NCBI GenBank assembly: GCA_016182795.1
Contig: JACPFW010000027.1
Coordinates: forward strand, 40,411 to 104,410
Direction: 5' to 3'
DNA length: 64,000 nucleotides
Source: Gemmatimonadota bacterium
GTDB lineage: Bacteria > Gemmatimonadota > Gemmatimonadetes > Gemmatimonadales > Gemmatimonadaceae
Shown here: positions 34,270 to 41,574 of the stretch, piece by piece
How positions within the stretch are numbered: the stretch's first letter is position 1
Layout of the letters: every line of letters begins with the position of its first letter
Notes under the pieces: generated by a model
Seen by the model: the letters and a program-made list of their open reading frames with translations, nothing else
The model's database searches: none
Told to the model about the DNA's origin: nothing
Made by a program: the position numbers and the translations under genes

Positions 34270-34713
34270 TTACTGCGGCCTCTCCGGCTTGCGTGGCACG
34301 GGCTTGGCGGTGCTGTCCGACGGGCGGGCCCGCGGTTCGTCGCGACGCGACTCGTCGCGCGCTTCATCACGACCGCGCGTGCTCGATCGGTTGCCCGGCG
34401 CCAGTTGGCGAATCGGCATCTTTCCCGACCGGCGGGCGAACGGCTCCATTTCCATGGCCCCGCTGCGCAGCGGCGGCCCGAACAGCACATTGGCGTTTGG
34501 CGGGCGGTTGCGAATCGCGTGCGCGCAGTCGGTGGGGGCCGGCTGCTGCGAGGCTGGCACGCCCTCGATCCACAGACGGCACATTCCCGCCGGCGGCGTG
34601 AACGCGCCTGGCACGCGCGGCGACGGCTCCTGCGGCTGCCGTGCGCGCGTCTCCTGCGCCGCGGCAGCGGTGGACAGGAGCATCAGCGGCACGACCCAGA
34701 CGAAACCCTTCAG
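34270..34713 (-). CDS. Small exported protein, probable CTG start
   Basis: 147 residues if translation begins at the CTG at 34713. The first ATG, GTG or TTG in frame lies far upstream or inside the signal peptide. GGGGAGG sits 5 bases before this CTG, and the product then starts with a perfect signal peptide (MKGFVWVVPLMLLSTAAAAQ). The mature part is unrecognised. It has two cysteines (MCRLWIEGVPASQQPAPTDC), a middle block NANVLFGPPLRSGAMEMEPF, and an Arg/Asp-rich C-terminus. It may attach to the envelope. The helicase gene follows in the same direction. Confidence 0.6.
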   Translation of the reverse strand: MKGFVWVVPLMLLSTAAAAQETRARQPQEPSPRVPGAFTPPAGMCRLWIEGVPASQQPAPTDCAHAIRNRPPNANVLFGPPLRSGAMEMEPFARRSGKMPIRQLAPGNRSSTRGRDEARDESRRDEPRARPSDSTAKPVPRKPERPQ

Positions 34714-34832
34714 AACTGCCTCCCCAAGTGGACGGAGCCTCGTCCTACGGACGATTGGACGCGCGGCCCCGCTACGACAACGAATTCTACCCGCCACTCC
34801 ACTGCCGGATCCATACCGACGGACGCCGGTGG

Positions 34833-35909
34833 TCAGTCCCCAAAGGAGATCCCGATCTTCCGCGCCGTGCGCACCAGATCGTGGGTCTGATCCACCTTCT
34901 TGTGCTCGCGCAGCGCCTCCACAATCGGAATCGCCACGATGTGCGGCGTCTGCAGCGCCACCATGTGTCCCCACTTGCCGTTGGCCACAGCCTCGGTGGC
35001 CGCGCCACCAAACCGGGTGGCGAGCAGGCGATCGTATCCCGTGGGCATACCGCCGCGCTGCAGATGACCGAGCACCATCGACCGGCACTCCTTGCCCGTG
35101 CACGCCTGAATGGCCTTGGCCACACGGTCGGCCACGCCGCCCACGCGCACCGCCTGCCCGGGCAGGGAGGCACCCATCACCCCAACCTCGCCCTCAAAGC
35201 GCGCCCCTTCGGCGACCACGACGATGGCGAACTTCTTGCCCTGCGCGTCGCGGGTCATGATGTGCTGGCAGACTTTCTCGATCTCCCAGTTGATCTCCGG
35301 GATCAGGATCGCGTGCGCATTGCCGGCCACCCCCGAGTGCAGGGCGATGAACCCCGAGTCGCGCCCCATCACCTCGAGCACCATCACGCGGTCATGGCTC
35401 TGCGCCGTGGTGTGCAGCTTGTCGATGGCTTCCATAGCGGTGGTGACCGCCGTGTCGAATCCGAACGTCGTGACCGTGCCGCTGACGTCGTTGTCGATCG
35501 TCTTCGGCACGCCGACGACGCGCATCCCCTTCTCGAACAGCTTCTGCGCGATGGCCAGCGACCCGTCGCCGCCAATCGTGATCAGCGCTTCGATGCCGAG
35601 GTTCCGCGCGTTGTCCATCAGCTCATCGGTGCGGTCGACCTCGACGAACGACCCATCGGCCTGCTTCACCGGATAGGCGAACGGATTGCCGCGGTTCGTC
35701 GTGCGCAAAATCGTGCCGCCCAGGTGGGCAATACCGCGCACGCTGTCGCTGGTGAGCGGAATGACCTCATCCTCGCCGAGCAGGCCCATGTAGCCGCGCT
35801 TGATGCCCAGCACATGCCAGCCGCGCTGGAGCGCCGACATCACGGCGGCGCGAATGACGGCATTGAGGCCCGGGGCATCGCCGCCGCCGGTGGAAATTGC
35901 GATTCTCAT
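34833..35909 (-). CDS. pfkA: 6-phosphofructokinase
   Basis: 358 residues. The N-terminus AISTGGGDAPGLNAVIRA, the nucleotide loop ITIGGDGSLAIA, VPKTIDNDVSGTVTTFGFDTA, the substrate-binding EVMGRDSGFIALHSG and GHLQRGGMPTGYDR define PfkA. A glycine in GGDGS points to ATP as phosphoryl donor, while the lysine in PKTIDND is as in the actinobacterial and PPi-type groups, so it belongs to the mixed group III. The start codon overlaps the stop of the upstream selenoprotein gene as ATGA, so the two are translated together. Confidence 0.94.
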   Translation of the reverse strand: MRIAISTGGGDAPGLNAVIRAAVMSALQRGWHVLGIKRGYMGLLGEDEVIPLTSDSVRGIAHLGGTILRTTNRGNPFAYPVKQADGSFVEVDRTDELMDNARNLGIEALITIGGDGSLAIAQKLFEKGMRVVGVPKTIDNDVSGTVTTFGFDTAVTTAMEAIDKLHTTAQSHDRVMVLEVMGRDSGFIALHSGVAGNAHAILIPEINWEIEKVCQHIMTRDAQGKKFAIVVVAEGARFEGEVGVMGASLPGQAVRVGGVADRVAKAIQACTGKECRSMVLGHLQRGGMPTGYDRLLATRFGGAATEAVANGKWGHMVALQTPHIVAIPIVEALREHKKVDQTHDLVRTARKIGISFGD

Positions 35910-36142
35910 TGGGATGCGGTGTGTTGGCGAATCAACTCGAGCACCTCGCCCGGCTGGGCGTGCCGCCCCAGCCGGGATTTCTCAAAGACGGCCGTGTCAT
36001 TGACGGTCACTTCAAAGCGGCCGCCGCTGCTGGGCTGCAGCGACACCTCCGCCCCTCGGAACTGCTCACGAATCGCGGCCGCCAGACTGACGGCCCGGGG
36101 TTCGTAGTTTCAAACGACGCAAAACTCGATGTTCACGCGCAT
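35906..36142 (-). CDS. SelW/Rdx-family selenoprotein with in-frame TGA (Sec)
   Basis: The ATG at 36142 has AGGAGG 7 bases upstream. Reading through one TGA (codon 11, 36112-36110) gives 78 residues: MRVNIEFCVVU-NYEPRAV at the start, then SLAAAIREQF, PSSGGRFEVTVND, AVFEKSRLGRHAQPGEVLEL. This is the Rdx (SelW/SelT/SelH) thioredoxin-like fold, and the TGA falls exactly at the U of its redox CxxU motif. The family contains both CxxC and CxxU members. A candidate SECIS hairpin begins 14 bases after the TGA. The true stop TGA overlaps the pfkA ATG. The role is presumed to be a thiol-based redox protein. Selenocysteine insertion genes are not in the window. Confidence 0.88.
36077..36095 (-). promoter_or_regulatory. 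Candidate bacterial SECIS element
   Basis: On the minus strand, 14 bases after the Sec TGA, GGCCG pairs with CGGCC around the loop TCAGTCTGG. A bacterial SECIS is a small hairpin directly downstream of UGA with a G and U in the apical loop, and the loop's AGTCT fits this. It is judged by eye only. Confidence 0.55.
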
Positions 36143-36207
36143 CGCCGATCCTCCTCGTCGCCCGAAATCTAGGGGGCGGCGGCCCAGCGCGCAGGTCAAC
36201 GCGCGCG

Positions 36208-36453
36208 CTACGGCGTCGGCACGCCGCTCACCGCCGCGAGGCGCTTGATGAGCGTGTCCTGCTTGGCGGCCACCATCACCAGCGAATCGAGCGTCGTGGT
36301 ATTGGCCGCCAACTGGTCCTGCATCCGGATGATCGCGTCGGACATCTGCGCCAATTGCTCCGCGACGGCGGCGTCGGCGGCCGGCGAGCGGCAGCCGGCG
36401 GCAAAAGCGAGCAGGGCGAGCGCCGAGACGCGGCGCAGGACGTGGCAGGACAT
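36208..36453 (-). CDS. Small coiled-coil lipoprotein
   Basis: 81 residues. The signal ends in a lipobox (LLAFAAGC), so the protein is a lipoprotein. The mature part is a short heptad-rich helix (AVAEQLAQMSDAIIRMQDQL and TTLDSLVMVAAKQDTLIKRL), as in Lpp- or SlyB-like spacer proteins. GGAG lies 7 bases before the ATG at 36453; a longer frame exists upstream but lacks a ribosome binding site. It is divergent from the pseudopilin gene. The function is unknown. Confidence 0.72.
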   Translation of the reverse strand: MSCHVLRRVSALALLAFAAGCRSPAADAAVAEQLAQMSDAIIRMQDQLAANTTTLDSLVMVAAKQDTLIKRLAAVSGVPTP

Positions 36454-36492
36454 GGCGAGTCTCCGGATGGACGCGTGAGACGGCGCGAGGCG

Positions 36493-36522
36493 CAATCAAG
36501 TGCCCTCCGTGGCACTGGATTG
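36493..36522. promoter_or_regulatory. Imperfect inverted repeat between divergent genes
   Basis: CAATCAAGTGCC and GGCACTGGATTG flank a 6-base loop, 11 of 12 positions pairing. It lies between the divergent lipoprotein and pseudopilin genes and could be a shared operator. Confidence 0.35.
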
Positions 36523-36607
36523 GTGATGCCGCGCCGCACCGTCTCCCCAAGATGTGCAGATGCCACGCGCCGCGCACGTCAGGCGGCCGCCACGACGGAG
36601 GCATCGC

Positions 36608-37033
36608 ATGCGACCCGCGCACACCCTGTACGAGCTGATCCTGACCCTCACGCTCCTCGCGCTCGTCACGGCGATGGCCGTGCCGCCCATCGCGGCGGCC
36701 ACGGTGCGGTGGCAGATGCGCGCCGCGATTACCGAGGTCGTGAACGCGCTCGTGCTGACACGCGAGGCCGCGCTGACCCGCGGTACCGTCGCCTCGTTCG
36801 TCGTCAACGAAGCCCTCGGCGAAGTCACGGTGACCTGCGGCGGCGACACCATCGCCCGGCGGGCCATCGGCGCGCTCCACGGCGTCACGCTGGCCGCCAG
36901 CGGCGACTCCGTGCGCTACGCTCCCGACGGCTTGGCCACCGGCGTCTCCAACACCACGCTGCTCATCGTGCGCGGCGCGCGCGTCGATTCGGTGGTGGTG
37001 TCGAGGTTAGGGCGGGTGCGGTGGACGGAGTAG
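36608..37033 (+). CDS. GspH/FimT-like pseudopilin
   Basis: 141 residues, with GGAGG 6 bases before the ATG. The N-terminus MRPAHTLYELILTLTLLALV is a type IV prepilin-like signal: a short basic leader, the conserved Glu at +5 after the presumed cleavage site, and a long hydrophobic helix. The usual G/A-F-T-L-x-E is altered to AHTLYE, with His in place of Phe. The rest (VRWQMRAAITEVVNALVLTREAALTRG, VTVTCGGDTI) resembles the GspH minor pseudopilin globular domain. No other pilus or type II secretion gene is nearby. Confidence 0.78.
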   Translation: MRPAHTLYELILTLTLLALVTAMAVPPIAAATVRWQMRAAITEVVNALVLTREAALTRGTVASFVVNEALGEVTVTCGGDTIARRAIGALHGVTLAASGDSVRYAPDGLATGVSNTTLLIVRGARVDSVVVSRLGRVRWTE

Positions 37034-37039
37034 CTCAGG

Positions 37040-37184
37040 CGCAGAGAGAAAGCAGAGAAGAGGCAGAGAGAAAGCAGTGGGCTGGCATCGACGGCCGCGG
37101 ACGTCTGCTTTCTCTCTGCTTCTTCTCTGCTTTTTCTCTGCTTTTTCTCTGCTTTTTCTCTGCTTTTTCTCTGCTTTTTCTCTG
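37040..37184. repeat. Inverted tandem repeat, 11-base unit TCTCTGCTTTT
   Basis: The left arm (37040-37076) has three GCAGAGA(G)AAAG-type units. After a 27-base centre the right arm (37104-37184) has at least six units of TCTCTGCTTTT in the opposite orientation, the last five nearly identical. The two arms are complementary. It lies between convergent genes and holds no gene. Confidence 0.8.
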
Positions 37185-37185
37185 T

Positions 37186-37201
37186 GGGACCGTCAGGTCC
37201 C
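37186..37201 (-). terminator. Hairpin with helicase stop codon in the loop
   Basis: A perfect 6-bp stem GGGACC / GGTCCC closes a four-base loop. On the minus strand it reads TGAC and holds the TGA of the DEAD-box helicase gene. Confidence 0.5.
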
Positions 37202-38488
37202 AAAATCGTACCCCACCACCGACCGCCGCGGAATCTCCTGATTGATCGTCCGCTCGATGGTCTTGACCATCGCAATTTCGTCGGCGCACATGAACGTGTA
37301 CGCGTCGCCCGTCTGCGCCGCGCGGCCGGTGCGGCCGATGCGGTGCACGTAATCTTCCGCCTGCTGCGGCACGTCGTAGTTGATCACGTGCGAGATGCCG
37401 GAGATGTCGAGCCCGCGCTGCGCGATGTCGGTGGCCACCAGCACCCGCGTCTTCCCTTCCTTGAATCGCAGCAGCGCCGATTCGCGCTGCGACTGCGACT
37501 TGTCGGCGTGCAGCGCGTCAGCCTCGATGCCGACCGATTCGAGATGGCGCACCACGCGGTCGGCCCCCTGCTTAGTGCGCGTGAAGACGAGCACCGAGTC
37601 CATCTCCTTCTGCTTCAGCAGTTCGGCCAGCAGTTCGGCCTTGCGCTGCTTGGGCACCGGATAGACGTAGTGCTGCACCGTCGTCGCCGCGCTCGACCGC
37701 CGCCCGACCTGCACGACCACCGGTTTGCGCAGATACTTGCGCGCCAGCGCCTCGACCTCGGGCGGCATCGTCGCGCTGAACAGCAGCGTCTGCCGGTACG
37801 GAGGGATGGTCGCGACGATGCGCTGGATCTGCGGCGCGAACCCCATGTCGAGCATGCGGTCGGCTTCGTCGAGCACCAGCACCTCGAGATCGTCAAAGCT
37901 GACGTTCTGCTTCTCGAGATGGTCAATCAGCCGGCCCGGCGTGGCGACCACCACGTCCACGCCGTCGCGCAGCGCGTTCACTTGAATGTCGTAGCCGACG
38001 CCGCCGTACACGGATACCACGGTGAGCCCCGCGTACTTGCCGTACTTCCTGAACGCCTCTTCCACCTGCTGACACAGTTCGCGCGTCGGCGTGAGGATCA
38101 GCGCCCGCGTGCGATGCGGGCCGTCGAGCAGGCGCTCGATGATTGGAATCGAGAAGCCCGCGGTCTTGCCGGTGCCGGTCTGCGCCAATCCCATCAGGTC
38201 GCGCCCGTTCAGCGCCAGCGGGATGGCCTGCCGCTGGATGGGCGTCGGCAGGGCGTAGCCGGCGTCCTTGATGGCGTGCATCACCACGTCGCTGAGGCCG
38301 AGCTCGACGAATCCTCCGCCGTCGGCCGCACTGGCCGCCGCTTCCGCCTGGGCGAGGTTCAGGTGTTCTGTCTCTGCCGCCGGCGAGGGTGCCGGCGCTG
38401 CCGCCTTGGCACCGGTGCGCGGCGCGGCCTTCGCTGTCCCGCGGGCACCGCGGCGGGGGGCCTTCTTTCGTTTGTCCGTGGTCACCAC
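37193..38488 (-). CDS. DEAD-box RNA helicase (RhlE-like)
   Basis: 431 residues from a GTG. After a basic Ala/Lys-rich N-terminus of about 60 residues comes the Q motif (FVELGLSDVVMHAI, PTPIQRQAIPLALNGRDLM), then Walker A AQTGTGKTAGF, LILTPTRELCQQV, VLDEADRMLDMGF (DEAD), LFSATMPPE, and the second domain with VLVATDIAQRGLDISG and YVHRIGRTGRAAQTG. All core motifs are intact. RhlE-type helicases act in RNA decay and ribosome assembly. Unlike most RhlE proteins, the basic extension is N-terminal and there is no C-terminal tail. Confidence 0.93.
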   Translation of the reverse strand: MVTTDKRKKAPRRGARGTAKAAPRTGAKAAAPAPSPAAETEHLNLAQAEAAASAADGGGFVELGLSDVVMHAIKDAGYALPTPIQRQAIPLALNGRDLMGLAQTGTGKTAGFSIPIIERLLDGPHRTRALILTPTRELCQQVEEAFRKYGKYAGLTVVSVYGGVGYDIQVNALRDGVDVVVATPGRLIDHLEKQNVSFDDLEVLVLDEADRMLDMGFAPQIQRIVATIPPYRQTLLFSATMPPEVEALARKYLRKPVVVQVGRRSSAATTVQHYVYPVPKQRKAELLAELLKQKEMDSVLVFTRTKQGADRVVRHLESVGIEADALHADKSQSQRESALLRFKEGKTRVLVATDIAQRGLDISGISHVINYDVPQQAEDYVHRIGRTGRAAQTGDAYTFMCADEIAMVKTIERTINQEIPRRSVVGYDFGT

Positions 38489-38494
38489 CGCAAC

Positions 38495-39388
38495 CTAATG
38501 GGCGCCGGCGGCAGTCGCTACGCGCTCGCGCAGGAAGGCGATGAGGCGACGCATCACCTCGTCCGTCGCCTCGACCTGCGGCAGGTGCCCGACGCGCGGC
38601 AACGTGACGAGCTGGCCCGAAGGCACCAGTGCCACGCGCGCCGCGAGATCGCACGGCCGCACCACCGCATCGTGCGTGCCGAACATCACCAGCGTTCCGA
38701 GCGGCAGGGTGGCCAGCTGGGCGTTGGTGTGCAGGCGAAAGTCGAACTCCTTCACCGTGCGCAGCAGCGCGCGGTAGATGTCGCGCTGGCTGTACGGTGC
38801 CAGCAGTTCCTCCTCATCGCGCGTCGTCCACGTGCCGCCGGGTCCATACACGTCGCCGAGCACCAGGTGCGCCGCGGCGCGCGACGCAAACGGACGCGCC
38901 AGAGGGGCAAGCGCGTCGGGGACGGCGCGCAGCAGTCGAATGCGGCTCGGCACCACGCCGAAGCCGGCCGGCGAGAGCAGCGCCAGGCGCTCCGTGCGCT
39001 CGGGATGCATCCACGCCATCTCGGCGGCGATCGCGCCGCCCATTGAGTGGCCGATCACCGGCGCGCGCGGCACGCCAACGGCGTCGAGCAGCTGCCACAT
39101 CCGCCGCGCGAAGGCGACGCGCGAGTACTCGCCCGCCGAAAAGGCCAACTGACTGAAGCCGTGTCCCGGCAGGTCGGGGGCCAGCGCGTGAAAACCAGCC
39201 GCGGCGAGCGCCGGCAAGGCAAATCGCCATTGGTATGACGAGGCGCCAAAGCCATGCACGAGCAGCACCGGCGTGGCGTTGGGATCGCCGCTCTCCACGA
39301 GCCGCAGCTGCGAACCGTCGGCCAGCGCGACCTCACGCGCGGTGCACCCCGCGTAGCCATCCGGGAAAAAGCGCGAGGGCCGGGTCAC
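38495..39388 (-). CDS. Alpha/beta hydrolase
   Basis: 297 residues from the GTG at 39388 (VTRPSRFFPDGY), which has GAGGG 9 bases upstream; in-frame TTG and GTG codons up to 39412 are alternatives. The fold shows the oxyanion strand VLLVHGFGASSYQW, the nucleophile elbow VIGHSMGGAIAAEMA, the acid in MFGTHDAVVRP and the catalytic histidine in LPRVGHLPQVE. The family includes esterases and C-C bond hydrolases; the substrate is unknown. It ends 7 bases before the DEAD-box helicase gene in the same direction. Confidence 0.85.
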   Translation of the reverse strand: MTRPSRFFPDGYAGCTAREVALADGSQLRLVESGDPNATPVLLVHGFGASSYQWRFALPALAAAGFHALAPDLPGHGFSQLAFSAGEYSRVAFARRMWQLLDAVGVPRAPVIGHSMGGAIAAEMAWMHPERTERLALLSPAGFGVVPSRIRLLRAVPDALAPLARPFASRAAAHLVLGDVYGPGGTWTTRDEEELLAPYSQRDIYRALLRTVKEFDFRLHTNAQLATLPLGTLVMFGTHDAVVRPCDLAARVALVPSGQLVTLPRVGHLPQVEATDEVMRRLIAFLRERVATAAGAH

Positions 39389-39428
39389 GTGCACCGGCCC
39401 TCGGCGTGCCAATTGGCGCGCGATGCGG

Positions 39429-40565
39429 TCACACGAGGTCGATCGGGCGGCCGGACAGGCGCGCGATCAGGCCGATGCGGAACGTGACGTCGGTCCAGCG
39501 CTCTTCGCCGGCGGCGTGCGATTCGAGCGGGAAGAACGGCCAGACGAAGGGATTCGTCGTCTTCTGCGTCGCCATTCCCTTGTGCGGGTGCCAAATGCCG
39601 TCGCGACCGCAGTCGTCGACGAAGCGCTCGAACATCTTGGACCAATTCTCGTTGCGCCGCAGGAAACCCAGCCGCGCGATCGTCTCGAGCCACGCCAGCG
39701 CCATCGGGATGTCGGCATCCACGGCGTTTCGATGCGGGAGCATGTCGCCGAGTACGAACAGCGGCACCGGCAGCTGCTTGCGTCCCACGATCTGCACGCC
39801 CTCCTGACGCGGCAATGGCCGCGTCAGGTACTCGTACAGCGTCTCCATCGACGTGTAGTACTCGCTGCGGAACAGCGGCATGTGGGCCAGCATCTGCAGC
39901 GCGTACAGAGACGGCGGCGACGCTTCGGCGGCGAGGAACTGCTGGTTGCCGACGCGGATCCACGGCTTCTGGGCCAGCGGCGCATCGAGATACGTGATGA
40001 TGCGCTCGAGCGTGCGGCGCGCGATGCCGCGCACGCGCGGGTCGGACTCAAAGCCCGCCTGCGCCAGCGTCGCTCCCGCCGCCTCGCGCAGGAGTTGGCG
40101 ATAGTGCGCCGCGAGCTCCGGCTCCAGCGTCTTCCCTGGCTTGGGCTGAAACTCGTAGAGCTGCGCCTCGTCCTCGTCCTCCGCCAGGAGGCGGAACAGC
40201 GACCGCCGCGCCTGATACATGGCCGGCGAGTCCTTGTCCCATCCGTATTCGAGGAGACGGCGAACCGCGTTGATGCTCCCCAGCCCGTCAATTCCACCCT
40301 TCGCGGGCAACGCAAGCATCGCGTTATTCCATGTGCCGTCATACGACTGACGGATCGCGAGTTCCACCGCCGGCCGATAGAAATACGGCGTGTTCGCATA
40401 CGCCGCCGGCACCTGGTCACCGAGCCTGGCGACCTCCGTAACGGAGCGATACTGAATGGGCAGCGCCGCGTTTTCGAGGATCCAACCAAGCGGAAACCGA
40501 ACCGGCGCCGGAGGCGGTGGCGGCGGTGGGAAGAGCGGAACTGTTGGAATTACCGGTGCAGTCAC
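39429..40565 (-). CDS. Hypothetical mostly helical protein
   Basis: 378 residues, not recognised. A proline run at the N-terminus (PLFPPPPPPPAPV) is followed by a regular helical protein: WILENAALPIQYRSVTEVAR, SYDGTWNNAMLALP, GSINAVRRLLEYGWD, and near the end CGRDGIWHPHKGMATQKTTN and FPLESHAAGEERWTDVTFRI. The repeated helix pairs suggest an alpha/alpha-toroid, as in glycosidase- or terpene-cyclase-like folds, but no catalytic motif is certain. There is no signal peptide. It is divergent from a hydrolase gene. Confidence 0.68.
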   Translation of the reverse strand: MTAPVIPTVPLFPPPPPPPAPVRFPLGWILENAALPIQYRSVTEVARLGDQVPAAYANTPYFYRPAVELAIRQSYDGTWNNAMLALPAKGGIDGLGSINAVRRLLEYGWDKDSPAMYQARRSLFRLLAEDEDEAQLYEFQPKPGKTLEPELAAHYRQLLREAAGATLAQAGFESDPRVRGIARRTLERIITYLDAPLAQKPWIRVGNQQFLAAEASPPSLYALQMLAHMPLFRSEYYTSMETLYEYLTRPLPRQEGVQIVGRKQLPVPLFVLGDMLPHRNAVDADIPMALAWLETIARLGFLRRNENWSKMFERFVDDCGRDGIWHPHKGMATQKTTNPFVWPFFPLESHAAGEERWTDVTFRIGLIARLSGRPIDLV

Positions 40566-40640
40566 CGCGGGAAACTCCGTTCTAACTTGTTGGCAGTCCT
40601 TGACATAGCGATGTCGTAAGGTCTTTCCCTGCCAAAGGTT

Positions 40641-40654
40641 GCGTAACTATACGC
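40641..40654. promoter_or_regulatory. Palindrome GCGTA-ACTA-TACGC in a divergent spacer
   Basis: A perfect 5-bp palindrome with a 4-base centre lies in the AT-richer part of the 166-base spacer between the divergent genes at 40565 and 40732. The spacer also holds a TTGACA on the plus strand at 40599-40604 and a TATAGT on the minus strand. It is probably a shared promoter and operator region. Confidence 0.35.
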
Positions 40655-40731
40655 CTTTTGTCGTAAAACGCTAGACCGTAAACCATAGTTCGCGGCTTGA
40701 AAGCGGGCGCCCATCGCGGAGATTTCGCGGG

Positions 40732-41547
40732 ATGCGTGGCGAGTTCCTCGATCTGGCCGGTTCACGGCTCTACTACTACGCGGCTGGTACGCGCGGGGCC
40801 GGTGAGCCGGTGCTCTTTTTGCACGGCTTCCCGACGTCCTCATTCCTCTGGAACGACGTCACCGGACTGATGCCTGAAGGCTACCGGCTGATCGTGCTCG
40901 ACCTGCTGGGCTACGGACGCAGCGACCGGCCCGGCGGCGCGTCCGTTTCCGTGTCGGCCCACGCCCGCCGCGCGCTCGACGTGCTCGATACGCTCAATGT
41001 GCCGCAGGCTTGCGTGGTGGGGCACGACCTCGGCGGTGCGGTCGCACAGTGGATGGCCGTGCACGCCCCCGAGCGCGTCACGCGCCTGGCGCTTGTCAGC
41101 AGCGTCGGTCTGACCGGGTGGCCCCGCCTGCGCACGCGCGTCGCGCGGTCACTCGGCGCGGTCGCACGCCAGCTCCCTGCCCCGCTGCTCGCTGGCGAGG
41201 CGTACGCGTCGCTCCTGCGCGGATTCGCCGATCCCGCCGAGGGGCGGCACTCGCTCGATCACTTCCTTCGGCCGTTTGCGCAGCCGACAGGGCGCGCCGC
41301 GCTGATCGCCCATCTGGCCGCGCAATCCGCCGATGAAACGGCGACGCTGGCGGTCGACGCGATCCGCGCGCCGACGGCCATTGTGCACGGCGCGCGCGAC
41401 CCGTTTGTTCCCGCATCACTCAGTCAGCGGCTGCAGCGCGCCATCCCGGGCGCTACGCTGGAACTGCTCGATTCGGGCTCGCATTTCCTGCCGCTCGACA
41501 TGCCTGAGCGCGTCGCTTCCGCCATCGGCCGGCTGCTCGCGCGATAA
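40732..41547 (+). CDS. Alpha/beta hydrolase, haloalkane dehalogenase / epoxide hydrolase-like
   Basis: 271 residues. The oxyanion block is VLFLHGFPTSSFLW, with a following DLLGYGRSDRP. The nucleophile elbow is CVVGHDLGGAVAQW, where the residue is Asp and not Ser, as in epoxide hydrolases and haloalkane dehalogenases. The acid is in VHGARDPFVPAS and the histidine in LLDSGSHFLPLD. No metal or signal is evident, so it is cytosolic. The substrate is unknown. The TAA stop lies in a hairpin loop. Confidence 0.87.
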   Translation: MRGEFLDLAGSRLYYYAAGTRGAGEPVLFLHGFPTSSFLWNDVTGLMPEGYRLIVLDLLGYGRSDRPGGASVSVSAHARRALDVLDTLNVPQACVVGHDLGGAVAQWMAVHAPERVTRLALVSSVGLTGWPRLRTRVARSLGAVARQLPAPLLAGEAYASLLRGFADPAEGRHSLDHFLRPFAQPTGRAALIAHLAAQSADETATLAVDAIRAPTAIVHGARDPFVPASLSQRLQRAIPGATLELLDSGSHFLPLDMPERVASAIGRLLAR

Positions 41548-41553
41548 CGCGCG
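41538..41553 (+). terminator. Hairpin with stop codon in the loop
   Basis: A perfect 6-bp stem CGCGCG / CGCGCG closes the loop ATAA, which contains the TAA of the hydrolase gene. The same ATAA loop is used at the end of the ABC-F gene. Confidence 0.5.
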
Positions 41554-41574
41554 GTCGCGATCCGACTCAACGGA

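Noticed and set aside
31547..35260. A 1237-codon open frame on the plus strand
   Set aside because: It runs antisense to the DEAH helicase, the small secreted protein and pfkA, all of which have clear motifs. Its composition (Arg, His, Ala, Gly-rich) is typical of a shadow frame in GC-rich DNA.
36110..36880. A 256-codon minus-strand frame that ends at the TGA at 36110
   Set aside because: Most of it is antisense to the pseudopilin gene and has shadow composition. Only its last 10 codons are real; they are the start of the selenoprotein, which continues through the TGA.
37104..37184. Possible CRISPR array
   Set aside because: The units are 11 bases and directly adjacent, without spacers, and no cas gene is present. 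It is a simple tandem repeat.
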